Source of the DNA: Nocardioides okcheonensis
Lineage (GTDB): Bacteria; Actinomycetota; Actinomycetes; Propionibacteriales; Nocardioidaceae
Direction of reading: 5' to 3'
DNA length: 64,000 nt
Assembly (NCBI RefSeq): GCF_020991065.1
Contig: NZ_CP087710.1
Location: 620,001-684,000 of the forward strand
The notes under the pieces were generated by a model. It did no database searches. It had not been told where the DNA came from and saw nothing but the letters and a program-made list of their open reading frames with translations. Shown in pieces: positions 49,288-59,352 of the stretch (its first letter is position 1; every line of letters starts with the position of its first letter). Position numbers and translations under genes: made by a program.

Positions 49288-50819
49288 GAGTAGTCGCCCG
49301 GTTCGCGGCGGCGGATGGCATCGCTGCCGCCACTGGACGTGACATCGCTCGGGCGACTGGTGTCGTCGATGAGTCCGAGGCGGCGTGCTTGGGTGACGGC
49401 AGTTGTGGTGCGGGCTTCGGCTGTCTGGAGGGCGGGTCGGCCTTGGGTGACGCGTCGTCTCAGCTCACGTTGCTGGGCGAGCAGGGCCGCTCCGTTCTTG
49501 CCGTCGACGCATCGGTCGAGCTTGGCGACGATGGGCTTGCCGTTCTCGGCGATGACCAGAGCCTTGCGCTCTGGCAGACGGCGGACCTCTTCGGGTCGCA
49601 TGATTGCGATGTCGTCGCCGGAGTAGCTCCGGGCTGCGCCGTGGCCACCTGAGTTGTGGGTGACGCGTCCGACCCGGACCGTGCCGAGCAGGTCGGACAC
49701 TTCCTGGTTGAAGGCCACGTCCTTCGATCCCCCGAAGACCACCAGGACGTTGGTGAGGCCCACGAGTGCGCGGGACTCGTGCTCACCGAACAGCGAGGTC
49801 AGCTGTGCCCGGGTCTGGGCGGCGTAGATGAACGAGAGCCCGAGTGCGCGTTCGTTGGCCATGCGGGTGCGCAGGGTGGGCAGTGGCGCGGTGGAGGGGA
49901 GCTCGTCGAGGCACGCCAGCATCGGCGGACACAGCCGTCCGCCCCACGGTGACTCGTGGGCGAGCGCGAGCGCGGTGTCCAGGACGTGTTCGGCCACGGC
50001 CGTCATCAGTGGGCTCGCGGAGGCGTAGGGGTCTTCGCGGCCGAGCAGGTAGATCGTGCCGTGCCGCCTGATGACGTCGGAGATGTCGGTGGCCGGGCGT
50101 GACGGGCCGGGCACGCACCGTCGGCGGATCGAGGCCTGGAAGAACAGCGACATCGCTTGTTGCACGGTCGTCGTGGTGTTGCCGGCTGTACGGTCGTCGC
50201 CACGCAGCGCTCCGTGGAGCAGCCCGTGCCAGAACGGTTCGGCATACGGGTGGCGGCGCAGGATCTCGGTGGGCTCGGTGGCCACGGCTGGGTGGGCGAC
50301 CCAGCGGAGCACGTCGTCGAGGGTTCTGCCGGCGAGCGCGGCCGCGTGGAGGTAGCCCTGGAGGACCTTGGCGGACTCGGCTGCGTAGAACCTCGCGGCG
50401 TCATCGCCCGCGCCACCGCTGATGGCTCCGGTCACCGTGCCAGCGGTGAACGCCTTCGCCCGACGTTCTGCGACCTTCGGATCGACACATCCGGCGACCG
50501 GGTCCCACACCAGTTCGCGGACTGCGTCGTTCCAGAGCCCGTCGGCGAGTCCGAAGGGATCCATGACCACGCATGGCCGTCCGTCGGCTGTGCGGCCGGT
50601 CAGGCTGAGGAGGAGGTCCTCGACCTTCGTGAGGGTCACCAACGCAGCGCCCGGAGCGCCGAGCAGGGCCGGCGTCAGGAGGTCGAGTGTCTTGCCGGAG
50701 CCCTGCGGTCCGATCACTCCGGTGGTGCGGTCCCACGGCACCCACAGCTCGCCGCCTCGTGGCTGGTGTGCGCGGCCGATCCGCCAGCCGACCTGGTGGG
50801 GGTCCACCCGGATCGTCAT
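49284..50819 (-). CDS. Type IV secretion coupling ATPase (VirD4/TraG-like)
   Basis: This 511-residue ATPase brings the relaxase-DNA complex to the channel. Walker A is GPQGSGKT (37-44), and Walker B is MLACLDELPS with ANERALGLSFIYAAQT after it. A late segment RVTHNSGGHGAARSYSGD matches TraM/TraG-type C-terminal regions. There is no membrane helix here. The neighbouring 218-residue gene encodes one and may supply the anchor. ATG at 50819 overlaps that gene's stop. The frame stays open upstream to 51434, but that part lies inside the neighbouring gene. Confidence 0.9.
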   Translation of the reverse strand: MTIRVDPHQVGWRIGRAHQPRGGELWVPWDRTTGVIGPQGSGKTLDLLTPALLGAPGAALVTLTKVEDLLLSLTGRTADGRPCVVMDPFGLADGLWNDAVRELVWDPVAGCVDPKVAERRAKAFTAGTVTGAISGGAGDDAARFYAAESAKVLQGYLHAAALAGRTLDDVLRWVAHPAVATEPTEILRRHPYAEPFWHGLLHGALRGDDRTAGNTTTTVQQAMSLFFQASIRRRCVPGPSRPATDISDVIRRHGTIYLLGREDPYASASPLMTAVAEHVLDTALALAHESPWGGRLCPPMLACLDELPSTAPLPTLRTRMANERALGLSFIYAAQTRAQLTSLFGEHESRALVGLTNVLVVFGGSKDVAFNQEVSDLLGTVRVGRVTHNSGGHGAARSYSGDDIAIMRPEEVRRLPERKALVIAENGKPIVAKLDRCVDGKNGAALLAQQRELRRRVTQGRPALQTAEARTTTAVTQARRLGLIDDTSRPSDVTSSGGSDAIRRREPGDYS

Positions 50820-51472
50820 GGCTGTCCCCTGTGCTCGCGTCGTCGTAGCCACGGGTTGCTGGGCCCGGCGGTCGGATCTGCGGCAAGTGGCGCGGAAGCT
50901 GGTGGCCCAGATGTTGAGGTAGCGGTCGCGGCCACTCCAAGGGCCAGCGCCTCGGTTCGGCGGGTGGACGGTCCGTAGAGGTCGGGTCGTACGAGTGATG
51001 CCACGCGTCTGATCCTGCGCAGGCCAAGGAGCTGCTCGGCCTGTGCGCGGGAGGCCATGCCGTGCATGTGTCCTGGCCCCCGTCGTAGGTAGTACAGAAG
51101 GCACGCCCACGCCGTGGCGGCGAGGATCAGCAGCTCGGTGGCTGCGACGCCGACCCACACCAGCCAGGGCTCCGCGAGTTCCGGCGGAGGGTCCGAGGGC
51201 AGGGGTGCTGCCAGACCGGCTGAGGCGTCCCCGGTGAGGATCCCGGGCAGGCTGGTCCAGAACGTGACGCCGATCGGCGACGGTGTCGGGACCGGCGCCC
51301 CGCCGGTGGCCGGGTCGTTGGTCGGCCAGGTGAGTCCAGCACCGGCCGCGACGTTGGCGAGTGTCCGACCGATCTGGATCCCGAAGGTCAGGCCCGTGAG
51401 GACCAGGCACGTTGCCGCGGCAGGGATCTCCCACGTCCAGGGGTATGGGGTCCTGATTCGTTCACGCTGCAT
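50816..51472 (-). CDS. Membrane protein of the transfer block
   Basis: This 218-residue protein has two hydrophobic segments near the N-terminus and middle (IPAAATCLVLTGLTFGIQIG, LVWVGVAATELLILAATAWA). A cytoplasmic basic region follows (SRAQAEQLLGLRRIRRVASL). It is placed between the hydrolase and the coupling protein, with 11- and 4-base overlaps. Position suggests it anchors the soluble coupling ATPase to the membrane. AGGAGG precedes the start. Confidence 0.8.
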   Translation of the reverse strand: MQRERIRTPYPWTWEIPAAATCLVLTGLTFGIQIGRTLANVAAGAGLTWPTNDPATGGAPVPTPSPIGVTFWTSLPGILTGDASAGLAAPLPSDPPPELAEPWLVWVGVAATELLILAATAWACLLYYLRRGPGHMHGMASRAQAEQLLGLRRIRRVASLVRPDLYGPSTRRTEALALGVAATATSTSGPPASAPLAADPTAGPSNPWLRRREHRGQP

Positions 51473-53480
51473 GGTGTGCCTCCTGTGCCCCTACGGCGCG
51501 AGCGCCCGCGCCGGCGTGCAGACCCGTGTACACCTCGGTGTCTTCGCGGCTTGCCCGGTCGGTAGAACCGGTGCGCACGTGTGTGGCGAGCCACGGGCTG
51601 GGGTCGACGTTGTCGGGTCCGTAGATGGGTCCGTTCTGGGTGTGGACCTCGAAGTGGAGATGGCAGCCGCGTGCGTTGCCGAGGTCGCCGGTGGTGCCGA
51701 TCTGGTCCCCGGCGCTGACCGTCTGGCCGCGGCTGACGGTCACGGACTCAAGGTGGGCGTACCACGTGGCGAGTGCCGAGGGGCCGGTTGTGACCTTGAC
51801 CAGATGGGGCCCGGCCCATGGCTGGGTGGTGTCGATCTCGATGGTGCCGGCGTGGGCGGCGTAGACGGGGGTGCCGCAGGGCATGGAGAAGTCGGTGCCG
51901 GTGTGCCAGGAGGACCAGGACGGGCCGGCGTCGTGCCAGTTGTGCTGGTCTGCGTCGATGTACTGCTGCGGGACCGGGTAGACGACCTCGGGGCAGACAC
52001 TTGGTGGGCTCGTCGGAGCGGCGTGGGTCGGGTTGCTCGGGTAGGTGGGGTTGGTGGTCGGCAGTGCGTTGATGTGGACGTGGTCGCGGTGGTTCTCGGT
52101 GGGGTTGCCGCGGTTCCTCATAGGCCGCCACCCCTCGTCGGCTCGGGCGGATGACCAGATGCGCTGGTTCCAGATGACGTAGTCGACGCCCAGCTCGGTG
52201 GCGTGGGCGCGGGCGTAGTCGGCGAGCGCGGTCCCTTGTCGTTCGCCTGCCGTGGTGAGCGGCACCATGAAGTCGGCGGCGAGGCCGGCGGGATGACCGC
52301 CCGGATCGCGGGCACTGTCGCGGTAGCCGCCGACCGTCTCGATGGCGAAGAGCGGTGCGAGGATCGCCACGAGCCGGGCGAGGTGCGGTTGCACGGGACC
52401 CAGACCGTACGGGTCAGAGCTCGGATTGGCGCTCGGGTCCGTGCAGGTGCCGACCGTGACGGTTGTGCCGAGCGCGCAGCCGTCGGCTCCGCCCGTCGTG
52501 GTCGGTAGCGCCGTGGGCGGGGTTGCTGTGGGCGCCCCGGTGGGGCCGGCGCCGTTCATCGCGAGCCTGGCGGCGATCCAGGGGTGGTCGGACTGCATGG
52601 TCCCTGACCAGCCTTGAGCGAGCGTGACGCCTAGGTGCTGGGGGTAGAAGACGAAGTCGATCGCGGTCGCGTGCCAGCCGTACCCGGCCTCACGCATCTT
52701 CGCGACAGCAGACCAAGCCAGGTCGATGTAGCTGGCGTGGGTGTTCATGTCGCCGGCGATGAGGACGGGGCCGTGGGCGGCGAGCGAGGCCGCCAGCGAC
52801 GTGAGCACGTCCATGCCCTGGCCGTACTGCTGGGCGCGGGTCAGGGGCGGGTTTCCCCACTGGCGGGGGTACTTGTGCGGGTTGATCATGTGGTGGGTCG
52901 AGAGCATGGACACGACCGCGCCGTCGTCGCGTTGGAGCATCGTCCAGGTGACGAAGCGGTCCCACAGGATCGGGCGGCCGTCGTAGAAGCCGTGGTCGCC
53001 CTCGACGATCGTGACGCGCCTGCCGGCGACACGGGTCCAGGTGTCGGCACGCCACGCGACGACGTTGCTGAGCGATTCCCGGGCGCTGGTTCCGGGCACC
53101 GGGTCGGGTTCGCGGAAGGCGGCGTATCCCGGCGCGGCGGCTTCGATCTGGGCGATGCTGCGCCCGGACATCTCGTTCAGGGACACGAAGTCGGGACGGG
53201 TGGACAGCACCCGGGGCATCGAGGCAGTGAAGCCGGCGTCGCCCACGCGGTCGGGGATGTTGGCCTGGGCGACCACGACGTCGCCCCTCACGGGGCCTCC
53301 GACGGGTCCTGGGATCGGGAGGCCTGGCGCGACGGGGGCGACGGGTGCCACGGGAGTCAGAGCCTGGCCAGTGCACTTGGCTGCCGCGCCCACGCCCATC
53401 GAGATGATGACCGCCGCTCCCAGCGGTAGCCCAAGGAGCAGGACGAGGACCGCGAGCGCGGCGGCCAGGACCTTCGTCAC
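51462..53480 (-). CDS. Secreted fusion: EEP nuclease-like + middle hydrolase + M23 peptidase
   Basis: This 672-residue protein has an N-terminal membrane or signal segment (LAAALAVLVLLLGLPLGAAV). Residues about 66-310 form a DNase-I-like EEP domain: SLNEMSG, LIAGDMNTHASY, and MQSDHPWIAARL with the catalytic His. Residues about 355-480 resemble the ARB_07466-type domain (GGHPAGLAADFMV, NPTENHRDHVHI). Residues about 515-640 form an M23 endopeptidase (HTGTDFSMPCGTPVYAAHAG, CHLHFEVH). The peptidase would open the cell wall for the transfer channel. The EEP domain is unusual in such proteins. GTG at 53480 has GAGGGA upstream. Confidence 0.88.
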   Translation of the reverse strand: MTKVLAAALAVLVLLLGLPLGAAVIISMGVGAAAKCTGQALTPVAPVAPVAPGLPIPGPVGGPVRGDVVVAQANIPDRVGDAGFTASMPRVLSTRPDFVSLNEMSGRSIAQIEAAAPGYAAFREPDPVPGTSARESLSNVVAWRADTWTRVAGRRVTIVEGDHGFYDGRPILWDRFVTWTMLQRDDGAVVSMLSTHHMINPHKYPRQWGNPPLTRAQQYGQGMDVLTSLAASLAAHGPVLIAGDMNTHASYIDLAWSAVAKMREAGYGWHATAIDFVFYPQHLGVTLAQGWSGTMQSDHPWIAARLAMNGAGPTGAPTATPPTALPTTTGGADGCALGTTVTVGTCTDPSANPSSDPYGLGPVQPHLARLVAILAPLFAIETVGGYRDSARDPGGHPAGLAADFMVPLTTAGERQGTALADYARAHATELGVDYVIWNQRIWSSARADEGWRPMRNRGNPTENHRDHVHINALPTTNPTYPSNPTHAAPTSPPSVCPEVVYPVPQQYIDADQHNWHDAGPSWSSWHTGTDFSMPCGTPVYAAHAGTIEIDTTQPWAGPHLVKVTTGPSALATWYAHLESVTVSRGQTVSAGDQIGTTGDLGNARGCHLHFEVHTQNGPIYGPDNVDPSPWLATHVRTGSTDRASREDTEVYTGLHAGAGARAVGAQEAHHAA

Positions 53481-53498
53481 GGCTCGTCCCTCATCAGT

Positions 53499-55127
53499 TC
53501 AGGACGCGGCCGCGAGGGCGTCGTTGGTGTAGAAGAGGTCGCGCTCGATGGGGTGCAGCACGGTCTGGACCTTGTACGCGGAGTCCCCGACGCTCCACAG
53601 GGCTCGACCCTTGCCTTGCATCGCCCACCCGCTGATCAAGGAGTGGGCGATGGGTCCGAGGCCGATCATGGACTCGAGCTCGTCGGCGACCCGGGGCTTC
53701 TGGCCGCCGAGGATCTTGATGTCGGCGAGCTCGAGAAGGTCCTTGGCGATCGCGGTGGCCTGCGAACCGGCGTCGCCCACCGAGAGCAGATCGGAGGGCT
53801 TGTGGAGGTTGGCGAACTGGATGTCGCCGCCCTTGCCGGCCATGCCGCGGGAGAGGCGGAGGTCGGCGTCGAAACTCATCACGGCGGCCACGCCGAGCCG
53901 CATCTGCTTCCACACCTCGTCTCGGACCACGATCCGCAGGTCGCCGGGTTCGGCGATCTCGCGCAGTCCGCGTCCCCAGGAGTTGAGGCACAACAAGGCG
54001 ATGCCCATCGCCTCGTCACCGAGAGGGTCGAGGCGGGACAGGCTCAGGGACTGGATGGGGGCGCGCCAGTCGATCTCGATGTTGGTGTGGGCGTCGAACA
54101 GGCCGGCGAGGGTGCCGGTGACGAGCTGGCCGAGGGCGTTGCGGAGTAGCCGGGTCTCGTCGAGGAACTGCCGCTCGGTGTCGTAGCGCGAACGCCTCAG
54201 CAGGTCGGCGGTGGGATGGTGCAGCAGCTGCCACAGCTCGGGGATGGTGGTCTCGCGGACGTGGGTGTCGCCGGCCGCGTAGCCGGTGAGGATCTGAAGC
54301 CCGATCCGGACGACGTCGCTCTCGTCGGGCCCGAACGGCACGTGGTCCTGCCCGATCCGCATGCTCCCGACCAGGCCGCGGACGAGGGTGAGCCAGCGGC
54401 CGAACATGATGGTCGCGCGTCGTTGTGCCTCCTCCCCCGACAGCGACTCCCACCCCTGCGCGAGGGGACCCATTGCGAGGGGGTTGATCCGTGTGGTCAT
54501 GCCGGGGCCGACGACGAACGGCTCCACGCCGTGGGCGCGGCACAGGGCCTCGTACTCGTCCTTCGGGTCGCCCAGGATCAGGGTCCGGTACCCGAAGGGC
54601 ATCATCCGGTTGCAGAAGCTCTTGGTCGTCCCGGACTTCCCGGTGCCGGGTTTGGCGAACTGGAAGATGTTGGGGTTCGTGACGGGGACGTCGTCGCGCA
54701 GGACCCACCCGAACGGGTCGCAGTAGAACGAACCGCCGGAAAGCTGGTCGATCCCCATCAACGCACCCGTGGGTGGCAGCGACGGCGCGGAGATAAACGG
54801 CCACAGCACCGGTGCCTGGTCGGAGGTCATCCGCCACGTCGAGGCCGGCGCGTCGGCAGCGGCCCACCCTCGGTCGCGATGACCTGCTCCGCGCCGCGGC
54901 GCGTGGCGCCACAGGGAGGGCTCCCTCACGGGCGGCGGGGATGCCGGAGTGGTGGGTAGGTCGTGGCCGAAGTCGGCCATCAGCGCCGGCACGCTCCTGC
55001 CCCCAGACCGTTGCCCGCCTGAACGCCCACCCGAACCGGTCGTCTGTGTACTTCCGAGCGTGTTTCCGTGTGCGTCTCGGAGTGCGTCGGCGGGCGCGAG
55101 AGGTCGGCGCAGACGGAGGCCCGTCAT
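53499..55127 (-). CDS. VirB4-like type IV secretion ATPase
   Basis: This 542-residue protein powers the channel. Walker A is FAKPGTGKSGTTKS (161-165 for GTGKS), with ILGDPKDEYEALCRAHGVEP, Walker B-like RIVVRDEVWKQM and LHKPSDLL later. The N-terminal 100 residues are low-complexity and Gly/Arg-rich. The start codon shares one base with the stop of the SCO6880-like gene (TGATG). The frame is open further upstream, but that is the shadow of the preceding gene. Confidence 0.88.
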   Translation of the reverse strand: MTGLRLRRPLAPADALRDAHGNTLGSTQTTGSGGRSGGQRSGGRSVPALMADFGHDLPTTPASPPPVREPSLWRHAPRRGAGHRDRGWAAADAPASTWRMTSDQAPVLWPFISAPSLPPTGALMGIDQLSGGSFYCDPFGWVLRDDVPVTNPNIFQFAKPGTGKSGTTKSFCNRMMPFGYRTLILGDPKDEYEALCRAHGVEPFVVGPGMTTRINPLAMGPLAQGWESLSGEEAQRRATIMFGRWLTLVRGLVGSMRIGQDHVPFGPDESDVVRIGLQILTGYAAGDTHVRETTIPELWQLLHHPTADLLRRSRYDTERQFLDETRLLRNALGQLVTGTLAGLFDAHTNIEIDWRAPIQSLSLSRLDPLGDEAMGIALLCLNSWGRGLREIAEPGDLRIVVRDEVWKQMRLGVAAVMSFDADLRLSRGMAGKGGDIQFANLHKPSDLLSVGDAGSQATAIAKDLLELADIKILGGQKPRVADELESMIGLGPIAHSLISGWAMQGKGRALWSVGDSAYKVQTVLHPIERDLFYTNDALAAAS

Positions 55128-56635
55128 CACACGCCTCCCCTGCGGGTGAGGCTGATCCCCATCGGGACGGTGGAGGCGGCGAACCCGACGTCCTGGGCGA
55201 GATCGAGTCGCAGGGGCGCGAACCCGGCGCGTCGCACGTCCGAGTCGAGTCGGCGACCGTACTCGGCGATACGGGCGGTCTTCGCGACGGTGACTGTGAC
55301 GACCGCGTACGGGCGGGTCATGGCGCTGCCTCGCGCCAGCTTCGCGTCGAACCCGCGCGTGGCGGTCTGGGCGTCGCGCTGCGCGGCACGTGTCTTGCGT
55401 CCGATCTTCTCGTTCATGCCTTCGGCCAAGTCGGCTGCCCACTCGGCATTGCCGGACTGCCGGTCCGCCTTCGTCGGTGACACAAGCGGATAGGCGACCA
55501 GGAACGACCGGCGCTCGCCGGCCTCGCTCGGCGTCAGCACGGGCGCGAGCGCTCCCATCACCGCGCCGCGAGTGGGCAGCTTGATGGTTGAGCTGATGGA
55601 GTTCCACGCGTCGTGGCTGTAATGCCGCACCGTCGTGTCGGCACCGGATGGGCCGGCCATCGCCCACGGCACGTCAGCATTCACCTCCGTGTGGACGGCA
55701 CGCGCGGCCAACGCGTCGATGATCCCGGCCCGGTCGCCGGGCGCAAACCCGGTGCGACACGTCACCGCCAGCTCGGGGCTCGTCAGCCACCGCACCGATG
55801 TCATGCCCAGCGGTCCCATCAGATGAGCTCCCACCTCGCCCATCAGCAGGTGCAGCTCGCGGCACCGGCCCTCCAGGCCACCGCCCGACTCACGAGCCGA
55901 GCGGGCGATCCGGGACTCGGGCACCACAAGGGTCACGAACATCTCGGTCCGCACCGAAGCACGAGACAGGCCGCGGGCCAGATCTGCGTTGATCTGCTCG
56001 GCCAACACCGGCGCGTCGGGCCGTCGGTGCCCCGCGACCCACAGATCCCGCTCGGCGCCATCCTCGGGAACCGTGCGCACCACGATCAGGAGCTCGTCGA
56101 TCTTCTCGGTTCGAGCCGCCACGTCCAGCAGCGACGACAGCGCCTGCCCCTGCACATGGCGCGTCTGCGCGTCCATCATTCCCACGCCCGGATGGACCAC
56201 CGCTGCGGTCACCGCCCACGTGCGCGTCGCATGGTTCTGGACGATCGCAACACGCGTCATGTCCGCCCCGTGCGGTGGACCCTCGTGGACGTCGATGGCC
56301 TGCAGCACACCCGGCAGGTCCGGACTGTTCAGGTCCTTCACGCGTCCGCGTGCCGCCGCGGAACGGAAGCTCGTCCAGCACGACAGGCCACCGGCGGCGT
56401 AGCGGATCGACGCGATGATCCACCCGATCGCGGACCTCCCCCGGACCGGCACCGCGGTCACCACCGCTGCGCCCACCCACACGAGCGCCAACAGCATCGC
56501 TGACGCCCAGGCGCCGCGGCTGATCGACCAGAACACCGGCAGGACCGAGAGGGCCAAGAACCCCAACTGGAGTCCGGAGAGACCGAAGAACCAGCCGATC
56601 CGGTCGCGGGTGTACGAGCTGTACGACGTACTCAC
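55127..56635 (-). CDS. SCO6880-family transfer protein
   Basis: This 502-residue protein has two N-terminal hydrophobic helices (GLQLGFLALSVLPVFW, AMLLALVWVGAAVVTAVPV), like PrgI-type VirB3 proteins. A long soluble domain follows. The layout fits the SCO6880 family, always found next to the VirB4-like ATPase in actinobacterial elements, as here. It may serve the VirB3 role and the VirB4 N-terminal role. The GTG start follows AAGGAG. Confidence 0.88.
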   Translation of the reverse strand: MSTSYSSYTRDRIGWFFGLSGLQLGFLALSVLPVFWSISRGAWASAMLLALVWVGAAVVTAVPVRGRSAIGWIIASIRYAAGGLSCWTSFRSAAARGRVKDLNSPDLPGVLQAIDVHEGPPHGADMTRVAIVQNHATRTWAVTAAVVHPGVGMMDAQTRHVQGQALSSLLDVAARTEKIDELLIVVRTVPEDGAERDLWVAGHRRPDAPVLAEQINADLARGLSRASVRTEMFVTLVVPESRIARSARESGGGLEGRCRELHLLMGEVGAHLMGPLGMTSVRWLTSPELAVTCRTGFAPGDRAGIIDALAARAVHTEVNADVPWAMAGPSGADTTVRHYSHDAWNSISSTIKLPTRGAVMGALAPVLTPSEAGERRSFLVAYPLVSPTKADRQSGNAEWAADLAEGMNEKIGRKTRAAQRDAQTATRGFDAKLARGSAMTRPYAVVTVTVAKTARIAEYGRRLDSDVRRAGFAPLRLDLAQDVGFAASTVPMGISLTRRGGV

Positions 56636-56649
56636 GAGCTGTCTCCTTG

Positions 56650-59352
56650 CTACGCGATCGGCGGGATCGGGACGGCGGCTCCAGTGCCGGCAGCGGCTCC
56701 CCCGGCAGGTCCCCCGGCCCCGGCAGCTCCCCCGGTGGCACTTCTGGCGGCGCCTCCCGCCTCTGCTCCGGAGGACCCGCTAGATCCGCTGGCAGTGCCG
56801 GTTCCGGCAGGTGGCAACGGCGAGGTCGGCGCCACCCCCGGCAACGGTGAGCCTTGAGGAAAGGCTGGGTCTCGTGGCAGGTACGGGGCCGGGGCTGACG
56901 AGGACCCACCACCCTTCCCGGCGGGACCAGACCCGCCATCGCGGCCGGCTGGCCCGGACCCGTCGCCGTCTTCGTCCCCGTCGCGGTGGGACATGTGCGC
57001 GGCGGGACCAGGTGCCGACGGGAGACCGCTCCGACCGGCTCGGGTGCCAAGGGAGCTGAAGTCCGGTCCGTAGGTGCCCTGACCGGCTCCGGCTTGATTG
57101 GTCTGGTCCGAGATGAGGGAAGCAGCGAGCGCCCCAGCCTTGGTGACGACGCCGATACCAGCAGCGGCCGCCTGTCCCACGGGCCCGAGAAGCCCGGCGG
57201 CGCCCTGCGTGGCTTTCGAGAACCGGGCTCCGGTGGCCTCCTCGGCGCCCTGTTCGCCCGAGGACCTTCCGGTGCCGTCAGCGGAGGCGGCTGTCGACCC
57301 GCCGGGACCCGCTGACGCCTTCCCGGTGAGCAAGCCCTGGACCCCGCCGGCGGCCGCCATGCCTTGGCGAAACGACGCCCCCGACGGGGTCCCGGGGTCG
57401 ACGAACGCCAGCAGCTTGAACAACGCCATCGGGGCGATGGTGCTGACCAGGATCAGCATCACCGCCGGGAGTGCTGTCGCGACGGCCTGCTGGGCGCCTC
57501 CGGCCATCGACGCGGCGACACCACTGGCGAACTGCACGCCGATGCCGAGGACCAGCACCATCAGCACCGGCGTCAGAGCAGCAGCGTGGAACCAGCGCAG
57601 GCTCTTCCAGAACCACGACCGAGTGCTATCGGCGACGAGTCCGGCCGCCGCAACCGGGCCGGTCGCGGCAAGGACCAGCAGCGATGCGGCCCTGGCGAGG
57701 TAGACGAGGATGTGGCCGATCGCCGCGAGCCACAAGAACACCCCGAGGAACGCCAGCACGGTGGCCGTGCCGGCGTCGGCGATGTCCTCGGCACTGAACC
57801 CGTCCAACGGGTCGAACTCGGGCCAGGTCTGGACGCCGAGCAGGCTGCCCATCAACGCCCTGGACAGCGTTCCGCACGCCGCGACGAGGATCGAGCAGTA
57901 GCCGAGCCAGCAGGCGTAAGCGAGCACGAACTGGCCCGCGCCGATCGCGGCGCGTGCGAGCTGCTTGCCTTCGCGGGTGAACGCGGCCCGTCCCAGCTGG
58001 ACCAGCACCAGGATCGTGGCGAGACCACCCGCTAGCCACAGGGTGAACGCGTAGACGTCACGACCCGGGCCATCGGCGCTCAGGTCGGGTGTGAGGAACG
58101 CCTCGGCGAACGTGAGCACCACACGGAGGACGAAGAGCCCTGAGGCCCACACCGCCATCATGGCTGACGTCCACGCATCGGCGGCGGCTTTGGCGATGAC
58201 AGAGCCCAGGTCGTCCAACGGGTTCAGGTCAGGCAGGTCGATGCCGGGCAGGTCGATGTCCGGGAGGTCCACCTTGGCGGTGCCACGGGCGCCCCGTCCG
58301 CCCGGTCCGTCGAGATTGGTCGGGCCGTGGGAGCAGGACAGCGCCGTTGTGAGGCAGTCTGACTGCTCTCCTGCGCGCCGAGGAGAGCTGCCGTCTCGCG
58401 ACTCGGCCTCCGTCGGCCGGACCCCGAGGGCGGACTCCGGCTCGGGCTTGACGGACGGTGTGGCTACCGTCTGCCATCTTGCCCACCCTGCCTGCAACGC
58501 GAGATCCGTGTCCGGCCAGGTCGACGGCGCACTTGCTGGAGGGGTGCCGGGGGCGATCATCCATCGTTCGCCCATCCACTGCATGCGCTCGCAGTGGCCG
58601 AAGGCGACTTCGCCCTGGCTGCGGTAGCTGGCGCTGACGCGGAGCAGGACGCACACCGTCGACCAGTCCGGTCCGTCGGTTCCCTTCACCATCGCGGCAG
58701 CCGGCTCTACCTGCACCCATACGGCGGGATCCTTTGCGCCCGGCATGGACGCGGCGTCCAGGAATGCGCGCACGCTCGCGGTGATCCACCACTGCTCTGG
58801 CGAAGCGCCACCCGGGAGTGCCCACGCGTCGTGGACCTCGCGTGCGGTGGTCAGGTTCATGGACTGCAGGACCGCGACGTCGATCTGGGCCAGCTGGGCG
58901 ACCGCGCCCTGTGACGTGTGCGGGAAGCCGCTCATCACCAGTGCCGGACCCGGTACGGCGTCGCCGGCCGGGATCTCGATCGAGGGTGCACCTGTGGTGG
59001 TGGGACCGGGCTCGCTGAACCCGTCGGTGTCGGCGGGAGGGTGTGCGGCCGACGGCGGAACGACGAGCATCGGGGCGGCGGCGATGGCATCGCGTCGCTG
59101 GCGGCCGGGTGCGCCATATGACTCGGGTGCGGGGTGCGCGTCGTCGGCGGCCATCGTCTCGCTGTGGGCGGGGTCGACTGCTTGGGGGTCGGTTGCTTGC
59201 GTGACGGCGCGATAGACGCCGTAGCCGAACGCCGCCGCCAGCACGTTTGCGGCGAGCCCTGCGCCGGCGAGGATCGCGACGAGGCGTCGTCGGCTCCACC
59301 CCCCGTGCAAGCTGTCGCCGGCAGGTGGCTGGGCTCGGTCGGTGTGGGGCAT
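56650..59352 (-). CDS. VirB6-like polytopic channel protein with low-complexity tail
   Basis: This protein of about 900 residues has an N-terminal helix (LVAILAGAGLAANVLAAAFG) and an extracytoplasmic region to about residue 390. A block of about six membrane helices follows (about 420-690, for example WTSAMMAVWASGLFVLRVVL and AIGAGQFVLAYACWLGYCSI). The Gly/Ala/Pro-rich tail runs to the end. The helix block matches VirB6/TrbL-type proteins. The N-terminal part, with a VirB8-like feel (TTAREVHDAWALPGG), may be a fused domain. ATG at 59352 overlaps the upstream stop (TGATG). Confidence 0.82.
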   Translation of the reverse strand: MPHTDRAQPPAGDSLHGGWSRRRLVAILAGAGLAANVLAAAFGYGVYRAVTQATDPQAVDPAHSETMAADDAHPAPESYGAPGRQRRDAIAAAPMLVVPPSAAHPPADTDGFSEPGPTTTGAPSIEIPAGDAVPGPALVMSGFPHTSQGAVAQLAQIDVAVLQSMNLTTAREVHDAWALPGGASPEQWWITASVRAFLDAASMPGAKDPAVWVQVEPAAAMVKGTDGPDWSTVCVLLRVSASYRSQGEVAFGHCERMQWMGERWMIAPGTPPASAPSTWPDTDLALQAGWARWQTVATPSVKPEPESALGVRPTEAESRDGSSPRRAGEQSDCLTTALSCSHGPTNLDGPGGRGARGTAKVDLPDIDLPGIDLPDLNPLDDLGSVIAKAAADAWTSAMMAVWASGLFVLRVVLTFAEAFLTPDLSADGPGRDVYAFTLWLAGGLATILVLVQLGRAAFTREGKQLARAAIGAGQFVLAYACWLGYCSILVAACGTLSRALMGSLLGVQTWPEFDPLDGFSAEDIADAGTATVLAFLGVFLWLAAIGHILVYLARAASLLVLAATGPVAAAGLVADSTRSWFWKSLRWFHAAALTPVLMVLVLGIGVQFASGVAASMAGGAQQAVATALPAVMLILVSTIAPMALFKLLAFVDPGTPSGASFRQGMAAAGGVQGLLTGKASAGPGGSTAASADGTGRSSGEQGAEEATGARFSKATQGAAGLLGPVGQAAAAGIGVVTKAGALAASLISDQTNQAGAGQGTYGPDFSSLGTRAGRSGLPSAPGPAAHMSHRDGDEDGDGSGPAGRDGGSGPAGKGGGSSSAPAPYLPRDPAFPQGSPLPGVAPTSPLPPAGTGTASGSSGSSGAEAGGAARSATGGAAGAGGPAGGAAAGTGAAVPIPPIA

